A DNA stretch of 64,000 nucleotides from Treponema sp. (lineage in GTDB: Bacteria; Spirochaetota; Spirochaetia; Treponematales; Treponemataceae): the NCBI GenBank assembly GCA_024402695.1, contig JAKSTG010000011.1, forward strand, positions 1 through 64,000, in the 5' to 3' direction. Position numbers and translations under genes: made by a program. The notes beneath the pieces were generated by a model. It saw only the letters and a program-made list of their open reading frames with translations, ran no database searches and had not been told where the DNA came from. Each line of letters starts with the position of its first letter. Position 1 is the first letter of the stretch. Positions 56,844 through 64,000 of the stretch are shown one piece after another.

Positions 56844-58781
56844 CTAGAACATTTCTGCAGGTGAAGGCATTTTCAAATAAGAAATGATATCGTCTTCCGG
56901 CAGGGCCTTTGAGAAATAATATCCCTGATAATAACGAACATCATAAAGAAGGAACTGCTGGAAGTATTCTTCGTTTTCAATTCCTTCAACAACGATTTCT
57001 TTATTAAGATCCTGGATAATTTCAAATTCATGCCCCAGAATAATTTTTGCTGACCTTTCTTTGAAATAAGAACTTACCAGCTGACGGTCAAATTTGATTT
57101 TTTCAAACTGGAAATTCAGCATATGAGTAATATTTGAATAACCGGTTCCATAATCATCAAGAGAGAAATCGCAGCCAAACTCAATCAGACTGTTCATGGC
57201 ATTTGTTACAACTTCAGGAGTATCAGCCGTTGCCGATTCAGTAATTTCAAAATTCAGGAAATCTGGCGGAATGTTATATTCTTCAACAATTTTTTTAATT
57301 GTCGGAATTGTATCTCTCTGTAAAAGCTGAACCTGAGAAAGATTGATTTCAATTTTTTCAACCGGATTATTTTCCATTCTCAAAAGTTTTTCCGCAGAGA
57401 ACTGACAAACCTTTTTAACAACAAGAAGTCCAAGATCATAAATAAGGCCCACACTTTCTGCAACGGGAATAAATTCTTCTGGAGAAACAAAACCCAGTTT
57501 TTCATCTGTCATTCGGGCCAGAGCTTCAAGGGCGCCGATCTTTCTTGCTTTTGCGTCATAAATAGGCTGATAGAATACTTCAAGAGTTTCATTATCCAGT
57601 GCACGACGAACAGCTTCTTCAACTTCTGTAAAGCGGATTTTCTGTTTCATTGTGTCACCGTCTGCAATAACAAGACTGTGTTTGCTTGGCGAAAAAATAA
57701 GGAAATCTTTCATTTCCAGGAAGGAAGAAAAATTATTAAAGTGCGACGGATACTCACATACTGCAATTTTTGCTTCAACAAGAATTTCTGTAGCTTCTCT
57801 AAGCTTCCATTTCTTTGCAAATCGTTCATTTATTTTTTCGGCATAAGAAACAAAATCAGACTGATTTCCTTTCATGACAACAACAATATTGTCTTCACTC
57901 AGTCGGAAAATTCTGTTTTTAAAATTCATGCCTTTTCCGAGCCATCCACAGATTTCCAGCATAAGCTGATTGATCTTTTCATAACCATAGGCTCTTTCAA
58001 TAGAATCATAACGAGTAATTCTGATTGTACAGACAGCATATTTCTGTCTGCTTGCGTCCAGATGATTAATAAACACCCGCAAGGCTTCCGCATTATTTAT
58101 TCCTGTTCGCCGGTCAATGTAGGAATTAGGATTTTCCATTGTAATATACAAAAGAAGAATTGTAATTGAAGTTCCTAACCCTGTGATAAGGGAAAGATGA
58201 TACCGGCTCTGAGCTGTAACCGATACCGCAATAATAATGCTTCCAAGAACGATAACCATTTTTTCGCGGTTCAGGAATGAATAGAAACGCTGAACCATAA
58301 AAAGGAACACCATAATACAGGCGGCGTAATAAAAATGATGGGCAGTCATTCGGTGAATACCACGGTAATAAACTAGTTCTGCTTTATCAAAAATGAAATA
58401 CCATCCGGTACTGCTGGAAGTAATTCCGATAATAATATCAACTAAGAAGATAACACCGGCAATTATTTTATAGACTTTATATGTCTGCTTCTGACTTTCA
58501 GGATATGTCACAATAAATGCAACAAATGAATAAAGAAGTACAGGCTGCAGGAAAAAATACAGCTCAATAAAAAGCATATTAAGCCAATAAGGAACACTTG
58601 TGGCATTATCAAGAAGAATACAGGAAACAAAATCTACTACAGAAAGAAGCCCCTGAGTCACAACAACGTTTGTAAATAATCGGGCATCTTTTCTGAAACT
58701 CTGCCGCTTGTACAGAATGTCTAACAACAATACCAGACAGATAATTGCGGCTGCAATTTCATAAAAATAATTATAATTCAT
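56844..58781 (-). CDS. Seven-TM/degenerate GGDEF/EAL protein
   Basis: 645 residues. An N-terminal membrane domain of about seven helices (to residue 210) resembles a 7TM sensor. The next 170 residues keep a GGDEF fold with the signature lost (RLSEDNIVVV). The EAL domain (about 385-640) has GALEALARMTDEKLG, EINLSQVQLLQ, FEITESATAD, LDDYGTGYSN, IKFDRQL, VEGIENEEY and QGYYFS: core metal and catalytic residues are conserved with DDYG for DDFG. Probably a c-di-GMP phosphodiesterase controlled by the membrane part. Ends 14 nt before the GH2 gene. Confidence 0.9.
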   Translation of the reverse strand: MNYNYFYEIAAAIICLVLLLDILYKRQSFRKDARLFTNVVVTQGLLSVVDFVSCILLDNATSVPYWLNMLFIELYFFLQPVLLYSFVAFIVTYPESQKQTYKVYKIIAGVIFLVDIIIGITSSSTGWYFIFDKAELVYYRGIHRMTAHHFYYAACIMVFLFMVQRFYSFLNREKMVIVLGSIIIAVSVTAQSRYHLSLITGLGTSITILLLYITMENPNSYIDRRTGINNAEALRVFINHLDASRQKYAVCTIRITRYDSIERAYGYEKINQLMLEICGWLGKGMNFKNRIFRLSEDNIVVVMKGNQSDFVSYAEKINERFAKKWKLREATEILVEAKIAVCEYPSHFNNFSSFLEMKDFLIFSPSKHSLVIADGDTMKQKIRFTEVEEAVRRALDNETLEVFYQPIYDAKARKIGALEALARMTDEKLGFVSPEEFIPVAESVGLIYDLGLLVVKKVCQFSAEKLLRMENNPVEKIEINLSQVQLLQRDTIPTIKKIVEEYNIPPDFLNFEITESATADTPEVVTNAMNSLIEFGCDFSLDDYGTGYSNITHMLNFQFEKIKFDRQLVSSYFKERSAKIILGHEFEIIQDLNKEIVVEGIENEEYFQQFLLYDVRYYQGYYFSKALPEDDIISYLKMPSPAEMF

Positions 58782-58924
58782 CTAATCCCCAACTTTTTCC
58801 AAAAAACTTGGACATATTAGAGATATTATAACCTGCACATTCAAATTTACGCAAATTCGATTTTAAAAGGTTTAACTAACCGAAATTCTCAAATTTTAAG
58901 GGCAAAATGTTATATAATTGTTGT

Positions 58925-59767
58925 ATGAGAAAGTTCGTTTTTGACACCTCAAAACCTTTCGATTTTCACTGGACCGGAAAATTCCAGGCCCCGGATGAAA
59001 ACTGGATTCACATGACCCGCCCTCTGAACGACTTTGAATTCGTTCTTGTTACCGACGGTGACTTTTACATTGGCGATGAAGGAAAAAAGAGCGTAGTCAA
59101 AACAGGGGAATACAGAATCTGCAGTCCGTCCAAAAAGCAGTACGGAACAAAGCCTTCCAGCTGTGCCTTTTACTGGCTTCATTTTATGGCACCTTTCTCA
59201 GAAAAAGACGGAATCAAGCTTCCGGAACAGGGGACTGTTCCTCACCCGGAAAGACTTGTTGTTCTGCTGAAGCAGCTTTCCGACTGTGACAAAAAATACA
59301 GAAATCCTACCTTGAACAATTACCTTTGCACTTCCATTCTGTGTGAACTCGAAAGTCAGCTGAATCTTTCCGCAGGTGACTCAGAAAAAAATAACCGCGA
59401 AAAAAGTTCTTCCCTTCACGGCGCCCAGGTTGCTCTTTATTCCGACATGATCAATTACATAAACTGGAAAATCCGCGAGAACATAAAAGTTTCGGAAATA
59501 GCCACCTACTTCGGCTACAACGCAAAATACATCACAACCTTTTTCAGAAAAGCTTCGGGGAAGTCCATAAAAGAATTCATTCTTGAACGCAAAATTGAAG
59601 AGGCCAAAGCCATGCTTTGCGACAGCACCCGCCAGGTTTCACAAATCGGCTATGACCTGGGCTTTGAAGATAACCACAACTTTACCAGAGCATTTAAAAA
59701 AATCACCGGGCAGACCCCCAGTGATTACAGAAACAGTTTTGCAGACCGAATGCTTTACAACGTCTGA
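58925..59767 (+). CDS. AraC family transcriptional regulator
   Basis: 280 residues if started at 58925. Residues 1-150 form a cupin-like sugar-sensing domain (FEFVLVTDGDFYIGDEGKKS). The C-terminal AraC/XylS domain has two HTHs: INWKIRENIKVSEIATYFGY, NAKYITTFFRKASGKS, then EAKAMLCDSTRQVSQIGYDL and GFEDNHNFTRAFKKITGQTP. TATAAT (58913-58918) lies 6 nt before this ATG. An ATG at 58907 would add six residues and has AAGGG upstream. It may regulate sugar genes such as the adjacent GH2; that is inference. Confidence 0.85.
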   Translation: MRKFVFDTSKPFDFHWTGKFQAPDENWIHMTRPLNDFEFVLVTDGDFYIGDEGKKSVVKTGEYRICSPSKKQYGTKPSSCAFYWLHFMAPFSEKDGIKLPEQGTVPHPERLVVLLKQLSDCDKKYRNPTLNNYLCTSILCELESQLNLSAGDSEKNNREKSSSLHGAQVALYSDMINYINWKIRENIKVSEIATYFGYNAKYITTFFRKASGKSIKEFILERKIEEAKAMLCDSTRQVSQIGYDLGFEDNHNFTRAFKKITGQTPSDYRNSFADRMLYNV

Positions 59768-59773
59768 CTTCAC

Positions 59774-61384
59774 TCAATACAAGGCAGCAGTTTTCCTTGC
59801 GACTTCCCGAATAGTTTTCCTCAATTCTTCCGGTTCAATTACTTCAACATCTGGACTCCAGTGCATTATGAACCGCTGAAGTTCCGACGGATGATTTGTG
59901 GTGAATTCCAGATCCAGCGTTCCGTCATCATTCAAAGTTTCCGTCTGGTCCGCATACCATTTGCGTTCAGACATGTAAACGGCCATATGGGGACGGACCC
60001 TCAGTTTTACCTTCATGGCTTCCTTTCCCCACAGAATGCCTGCCTTCTCGCTGAAATAATCCTTCAGATTAAAATCTTCTTTAACCTCATACACTTTCTT
60101 TGAAATGTTCACTTTCTTGAAACGGGAAAACGAAAACCACTTGTAGATTTCACTTTCGGGACAATAGCAAAGGACATACCAGCTTCCTTTCTGACACACG
60201 ATATGATATGGATCTGCCTTTCTTTCGCCCAGGTCGCCGCTGGAAGCCGAGTTATATTCAAAAGTGATGGATCTGCGGCTTCTGGTGGCTTCATAAAGTT
60301 TTTTGAAAATCTTCATATCAATAAATGGAAGAGGATCCGTTACAAGAGAAACTGGTTCTTCCTGAAAAGGTGTGTCCCCTGCAACGACTCCCTGACCTTC
60401 CCGAAGTTTTCCCCAGATAGCGCGGAAAGATTTCTTGAACGGAGTGTTGGAATATTCCTTCAGCAGCAAAGAGATGATTGATGCGGCCATAAGGTCTTCG
60501 TCAGTCAGGGAAGTAATGGCTTCTTCGTTCAGAAGTTTGTAGCCTTGCCCTCTCCCAACCAGCTCGAAGCGGCAGCCTTTTACGTCTTTAAGGCGCCTGA
60601 TGGAATCCCCGATTGAATACTTTGATTTGAAAAGAGGTGAAGTTTCACGGGCGGCAGTAATGAGAGTGGCATTTGGATAGATGTCTTCTTTATTACATTT
60701 GATTATATATTGAAGGAGAACAAGGTCTTTTTCCTTAATAGTCTCCCCTGCCATGCGGCCTTTTACATTTTCCTTAAGCTCTGCATCTTCCCGCAGAATC
60801 CTTTCGCAGGACCTGATGATGCTGATTATGCGGGACCTTTTGCGGCCGAAGAAGCCTGAAAGATCATCTACAGTCTTTGCAATTCCGTCTTTATATCCGC
60901 AGTATTCCAGATAAATGTTGATTTTTGCGTCCAGTTCCTTTGGTTTAATTCCTTTCGTCTTTTCCCTGATAAGTTTTTCTATTTTATGGGCTTTTTCTTC
61001 TCTTTCTTCTTTTGCAAGGAAGTCCTTTTCCAGGTCGGAATTAGGATCCTCGAATTCCAGGTCCTTGTCCTTTTTATTATTGGAATATTCGTTTTTCTTC
61101 TGTTTTTTGATTCTGTTCAGCTCTTTTCCAACGCCCTGCTTGATTATTCGCTGAGCCCAGGTGGAAAATCCAGCCCCTTTCTGATTTTTGAAATCATAGG
61201 TTTCGGCGGCATTATAAAGGGCAAGCTGTCCGGCACTTCTCAAATCATCCTTTTCATCCTCTGAAAGAGCGTAGTCTTCCGTAATCTTCTTGATTACATC
61301 AACTATAAGTCCCTGATTTGCAATATAGACCTGATCCAGAAGTGCTTTTGTCTTCAAAGCGCCGCTTTCCAGCTGCCTGTTCAC
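59774..61384 (-). CDS. Sigma-70-like/WYL fusion regulator
   Basis: 536 residues. The N-terminal 100 residues match sigma-70 region 2 (NQGLIVDVIKKITEDYALSE, then DLRSAGQLALYNAAETYDFK and FSTWAQRIIKQGVGKELNR). A charged linker and a helical stretch with a region-4-like HTH (VDDLSGFFGRKRSRIISIIR) follow. Residues about 355-440 form a WYL domain (SITFEYNSASSGD, GSWYVLCYCPESEIYKWFSF), and the end is a WCX-like domain (ELQRFIMHWSPDVEVIEPEE). The assigned start is a GTG at 61384. A stronger ATG at 61412 with GGGG at 61419-61422 is out of frame by one base across an A8 tract. It could be a ligand-controlled sigma or anti-sigma-like factor. Confidence 0.75.
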   Translation of the reverse strand: MNRQLESGALKTKALLDQVYIANQGLIVDVIKKITEDYALSEDEKDDLRSAGQLALYNAAETYDFKNQKGAGFSTWAQRIIKQGVGKELNRIKKQKKNEYSNNKKDKDLEFEDPNSDLEKDFLAKEEREEKAHKIEKLIREKTKGIKPKELDAKINIYLEYCGYKDGIAKTVDDLSGFFGRKRSRIISIIRSCERILREDAELKENVKGRMAGETIKEKDLVLLQYIIKCNKEDIYPNATLITAARETSPLFKSKYSIGDSIRRLKDVKGCRFELVGRGQGYKLLNEEAITSLTDEDLMAASIISLLLKEYSNTPFKKSFRAIWGKLREGQGVVAGDTPFQEEPVSLVTDPLPFIDMKIFKKLYEATRSRRSITFEYNSASSGDLGERKADPYHIVCQKGSWYVLCYCPESEIYKWFSFSRFKKVNISKKVYEVKEDFNLKDYFSEKAGILWGKEAMKVKLRVRPHMAVYMSERKWYADQTETLNDDGTLDLEFTTNHPSELQRFIMHWSPDVEVIEPEELRKTIREVARKTAALY

Positions 61385-61399
61385 TTCCGTATAAGACAG

Positions 61400-61407
61400 T
61401 TTTTTTT
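61400..61407 (-). other. A8 homopolymer at the start of the sigma/WYL gene
   Basis: On the minus strand ATG-GC is followed by eight A. With seven A, the frame from this ATG (with GGGG six bases upstream) reads MAKKLSYTEVNRQLESG directly into the gene. With eight A it is one base out. Transcriptional slippage, phase variation or a sequencing error are the options. Confidence 0.5.
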
Positions 61408-61484
61408 GCCATAGAATACCCCGAAAATATAAATTAAAGGATTACTTTATTTTACCACAGAACGCCTGGAATTCAACGAGGTCG

Positions 61485-61516
61485 TTGACCTAAACAAGTA
61501 CCTCAACAACTATAAT
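61485..61516 (+). promoter_or_regulatory. Candidate promoter and dyad of the sigma factor gene
   Basis: TATAAT (61511-61516) ends 8 nt before the ATG. A TTGACC (61485-61490) lies 20 nt upstream of it, longer than ideal. The TTGACC is part of a dyad AGGTC-GTT-GACCT (61479-61491). No Shine-Dalgarno sequence is present, so translation would be leaderless. Confidence 0.4.
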
Positions 61517-61524
61517 CTAATGCA

Positions 61525-62349
61525 ATGAATAATATTAAATCTTTTATCACCAACACAACTAAACTTTCAGCTTCTGAAGAAGCAAAGCTCATTTCGATGG
61601 CCCAGAATGGGGATAAGAAAGCCGAAAAAATGCTGGTAGACGCCAACATGCTTTACGTTGTATCTGTTGCTAACAAGTTCTACGGCAACTGTCTTACAAA
61701 GGAAGACCTTATTGTTGACGGCTGTATCGGACTTGTAAGAGCAATCCGTAAGTTTAATGTTAAGAGCGGAAACAAGCTCATCACCTATGCCCGTTCATGG
61801 ATTGAAAAAGAAATTCGTGACGACATCTACGACCACGACAAAATGATTGCCCTCCCACAGAATGTACAGTCTGAAATCAGACAGTACAACAACTTCCTGG
61901 ACTCCCTTCCTTGCGACCTGAAAGAAAGAGAAAAGGAAGAAATGGCCCTGGAAGGTTCAGGTCTTTCTGAAAAGCGCATCGAAAACCTGAAGAATACCGC
62001 ATCCTGCAACACCAGTCTGGATGCCTTTATCGGAACTGAAGGAAATGAAAAATCCGACAGACGCATCGACAGAATCAAAGACAGTTCAATCCGTTCAGCC
62101 GAAGATGAAGCCATCAACTCAGACCTTCGCGAAAAACTGGAAATGTTCCTTTCCAGACTGACAGAAGAAGAATCTTTTGTTATCAGAGCCCACTCTGGCT
62201 ACGGATTTGTAAAACCTATGTCTCTGAGTGAAATTGGGGATGTTCTTGGGATTTCAAAAAGTGAAGTAAGAAATATCGAAAACAGAGTGCTCAGAATTGC
62301 CCGCAAAACGGAAAACCGTGCCCTCTTTGACGGCCACTACGTAGCCTAA
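61525..62349 (+). CDS. Sigma-70 family RNA polymerase sigma factor
   Basis: 274 residues. Region 2: VVSVANKFYGNCLTKEDLIV, then GCIGLVRAIRKFNVKSGNKL and ITYARSWIEKEIRDDIYDHD. A region 3-like helix set follows, and region 4 is LTEEESFVIRAHSGYGFVKP to MSLSEIGDVLGISKSEVRNI. The length and the missing region 1 place it in the RpoH/group 3 class rather than the housekeeping one. It is divergent from the sigma/WYL fusion, 140 nt away, and its 3' end overlaps the convergent PqqD-like gene by 4 nt. Confidence 0.93.
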   Translation: MNNIKSFITNTTKLSASEEAKLISMAQNGDKKAEKMLVDANMLYVVSVANKFYGNCLTKEDLIVDGCIGLVRAIRKFNVKSGNKLITYARSWIEKEIRDDIYDHDKMIALPQNVQSEIRQYNNFLDSLPCDLKEREKEEMALEGSGLSEKRIENLKNTASCNTSLDAFIGTEGNEKSDRRIDRIKDSSIRSAEDEAINSDLREKLEMFLSRLTEEESFVIRAHSGYGFVKPMSLSEIGDVLGISKSEVRNIENRVLRIARKTENRALFDGHYVA

Positions 62350-62687
62350 TCTTTCTTTACCCAGAGGATGTAATCACATCTTCTGAGGGTGGTCATATAC
62401 TGACCAAGTCTTTCGTAAAGAGGTTCGGCCTTCTGACCGAATTCTTCTTTTACCTTTCCTGCAATTTCCATGACAGTTTTTTCGCCGTCAATCTGCTGCC
62501 AGATAAAAGACCCGAATTCTTCAAGAGTAATAAAAGAAACTTTCGGACGCTTAAAAAAGATCTGTGCAACCCGGTTATAAAAACCCCGGTTCTTCACTTC
62601 CAGCGTAACAATACCTTTCTTGTCCGTTGTGAAAGAGATGAGTGAATTATGTTTTGGTATAAAATCAAGCAGGTTCTTTGTTTTCAT
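62346..62687 (-). CDS. Orphan PqqD/RRE-like protein
   Basis: 113 residues. Block FIWQQIDGEKTVMEIAGKVK then EEFGQKAEPLYERLGQYMTTLRRCDYI has the pattern of PqqD-type RiPP recognition elements, small winged-helix domains that bind precursor peptides for radical SAM enzymes. The N-terminal 45 residues add an extra strand segment. No precursor peptide or maturase is nearby, so it may serve elsewhere. It ends within the 3' end of the sigma gene. Confidence 0.6.
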   Translation of the reverse strand: MKTKNLLDFIPKHNSLISFTTDKKGIVTLEVKNRGFYNRVAQIFFKRPKVSFITLEEFGSFIWQQIDGEKTVMEIAGKVKEEFGQKAEPLYERLGQYMTTLRRCDYILWVKKD

Positions 62688-62712
62688 AGTTCAAAAAATA
62701 ATCAAAAGCTTT

Positions 62713-62858
62713 TCATATAAAACTCCTCCCGGTTGCCGTGGGAAATACAAAAACGCTAGCTAGCGTCGCTAGACGCGAAACGCGGATAGGAAACTATCCA
62801 GCCGCGTTTCGAGTCTTTTTGTATTATTCCCCCGTCGCCCTCGCGGAGTTTCATATGA
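62713..62858 (+). repeat. Structured intergenic element, family 1 copy 3 (candidate RNA)
   Basis: 146 nt. P1: 62713-62726 / 62845-62858 (13 of 14 pair; the core is AAACTCC/GGAGTTT). Conserved CTCCCGGT (62726-62733) and CCCTCGCG (62838-62845). P2: AATACAAAAA (62744-62753) / TTTTTGTATT (62816-62825). Core hairpin: GAAACGCG (62777-62784) / CGCGTTTC (62803-62810) with GATAG-GAAA-CTATC and bulge CAGC. A perfect ACGCTAG/CTAGCGT hairpin (62753-62766) lies inside. It is antisense to both flanking genes. Confidence 0.75.
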
Positions 62859-62891
62859 ACATATTTTATTTCTTTTTACTTTGGGATCTCT

Positions 62892-64000
62892 TTACTTTGT
62901 TTTCTTTTCTCTTATAATAAGGCACATAGAAACAATCAGAAGAGCGAAGAATACGATACCACCAAGGTTGCCAAGGTTTACGGCACCAGAGATGTCTACG
63001 ATATCACCAAGTGATTTTCCTCCAACTTTAATTACAGCGAATACAGCAAGGAGGATACCTACGATACCTTCACCGGCGATAAGTCCTGAAGAGTAAAGAA
63101 CTCCGGCTTCAACTTTTGTTGCACGGGCTTTAGCCTGTTCTTCTGTTTCTTCTGCCTTTTTGCGTTCAAAGAACCAGCGAACCAGACCACCAATAAGTAT
63201 TGGAAGTGAAAGGTGAATTGGAAGATAAAGACCGATTGCGAATACCAGAGATGGAATCTGAATCAGTTCAGCTGTGATTGTAATAGCAACACCAACAAAT
63301 ACCAGGTTCCATGGCAGGTTTCCAGACATGATTCCTTCTACTACCAGTTTCATGAGAGTTGCCTGTGGAGCTGGGAGTTCAGAAGAACCGTATCCCCATG
63401 CAGCGTTCAGAAGGTAAAGAACACCACCGATTGTAATGGCAGAAATTGCAACACCGATTACTTCACCAATCTGCTGTGCTTTTGGAGTAGAACCGATGAT
63501 GTAACCTGTCTTAAGGTCCTGTGATGTATCACCAGCGATTGCTGCGATAATACAGATGATTGAACCGATAGAGATTGCACTTGTCATTCCGGCAAATCCA
63601 ATCTTTCCTGTTGCTTTAAGAATGATTGTTGCAATCAGAAGAGTTGCAATAGCCATACCTGAAACAGGGTTGTTTGAAGAACCAACAATACCTACCATGC
63701 GGCTTGAAACAGTTGCAAAGAAGAATCCGAAAATGATGATGATGATTGCACCAACAAAGTTTACAGGAATAGAAGGAATGAGCCACAGAGCGATAGCAAG
63801 AACACCAACAATAATCATGATGATGTTCATTGGAAGTTCGCTTGAAAGGCGGTCATTTGATTCTGATTTTGAACCGAAGCCTTTGAAAGCCTGGGCAAAA
63901 GTCTTCGCGATAAGTGGAAGGTTTTTGATGAGGGAAATAATACCTGCAGTTGCAAGAGCACCGGCGCCAACATAACGAATGTAGTTAGACCAGAGTCCCC
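62892..64000 (-). CDS. OPT family transporter, 5' end beyond window
   Basis: Membrane transporter of the oligopeptide transporter (OPT/YSL) family; the window holds at least the C-terminal 369 residues. The frame is open upstream of 63830 and reads WSNYIRYVGAGALATAGIIS, LIKNLP and then SELPMNIIMIIVGV, with about ten hydrophobic segments ending VSMCLIIREKKTK. Substrates in bacterial members range from peptides to metal chelates; none can be chosen here. The start lies outside the window. Confidence 0.88.
   Translation of the reverse strand, partial: GLWSNYIRYVGAGALATAGIISLIKNLPLIAKTFAQAFKGFGSKSESNDRLSSELPMNIIMIIVGVLAIALWLIPSIPVNFVGAIIIIIFGFFFATVSSRMVGIVGSSNNPVSGMAIATLLIATIILKATGKIGFAGMTSAISIGSIICIIAAIAGDTSQDLKTGYIIGSTPKAQQIGEVIGVAISAITIGGVLYLLNAAWGYGSSELPAPQATLMKLVVEGIMSGNLPWNLVFVGVAITITAELIQIPSLVFAIGLYLPIHLSLPILIGGLVRWFFERKKAEETEEQAKARATKVEAGVLYSSGLIAGEGIVGILLAVFAVIKVGGKSLGDIVDISGAVNLGNLGGIVFFALLIVSMCLIIREKKTK

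Overview
The window looks like chromosome from a host-associated, plant-fibre-degrading spirochaete, most probably a gut or rumen Treponema. The grounds are an archaeal-type class I lysyl-tRNA synthetase, several lipoproteins with short lipoboxes, a giant lipoprotein ending in an Lcl_C-type (DUF1566) domain, and secreted GH5 and GH10 glycanases beside cytoplasmic GH130 and GH2 enzymes. The genus is an inference from gene content. No rRNA, tRNA, prophage, insertion sequence or CRISPR array was seen.

Layout. 1-10.3 kb: fatty acid synthesis (fabF partial, fabD), a chemoreceptor, lysS, a tandem pair of secreted GH5 glucanases, and a membrane phosphoesterase coupled to an M29 aminopeptidase. 10.3-18.7 kb: a YhcC-type radical SAM protein, a gene-free stretch with two structured repeats, a PTS IIC-like permease, serine acetyltransferase, a GntR-controlled ABC operon, a GNAT enzyme, gene debris, and a four-gene operon (outer-membrane barrel, 4Fe-4S membrane protein, DUF6442, XRE regulator). 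18.8-34.8 kb: a five-gene operon running on the minus strand: a catalytically dead transglutaminase-like protein, its intact paralogue, a FecR-like protein, a CHASE2 adenylate/guanylate cyclase and a lipoprotein of about 3,090 residues. 34.9-49.1 kb: tcdA, a 38-bp minisatellite, GH130 phosphorylase, ppk-ppx, an MGH1-like glycosidase, GH10 xylanase, an unknown membrane-anchored protein, a TPR lipoprotein and a TraB-family protein. 49.1-64 kb: two EAL proteins, a Cthe_2159-like lipoprotein, a YczE-HAD fusion, GH2 beta-galactosidase, AraC regulator, a sigma-like/WYL fusion divergent from a true sigma factor, an orphan PqqD-like protein and an OPT transporter (partial).

Metabolic reading: secreted GH5 and GH10 enzymes cut beta-glucan/mannan and xylan; GH130 and GH2 act on the imported oligosaccharides; ppk/ppx handle polyphosphate; two EAL proteins and one cyclase give second-messenger control.

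The most unusual material lies between the genes. Three intergenic elements (11291-11488, 49141-49283, 62713-62858) fold into one architecture. Their outer stems differ completely in sequence yet stay paired, and all carry an identical GAAA-capped hairpin with a four-base bulge. Two more elements (11675-11787 and 42501-42616) share the outer plan with a different conserved interior. I do not recognise this family. A second recurring signal is a set of about nine genes whose -10 box lies only 6-9 nt before the ATG, implying leaderless mRNAs.
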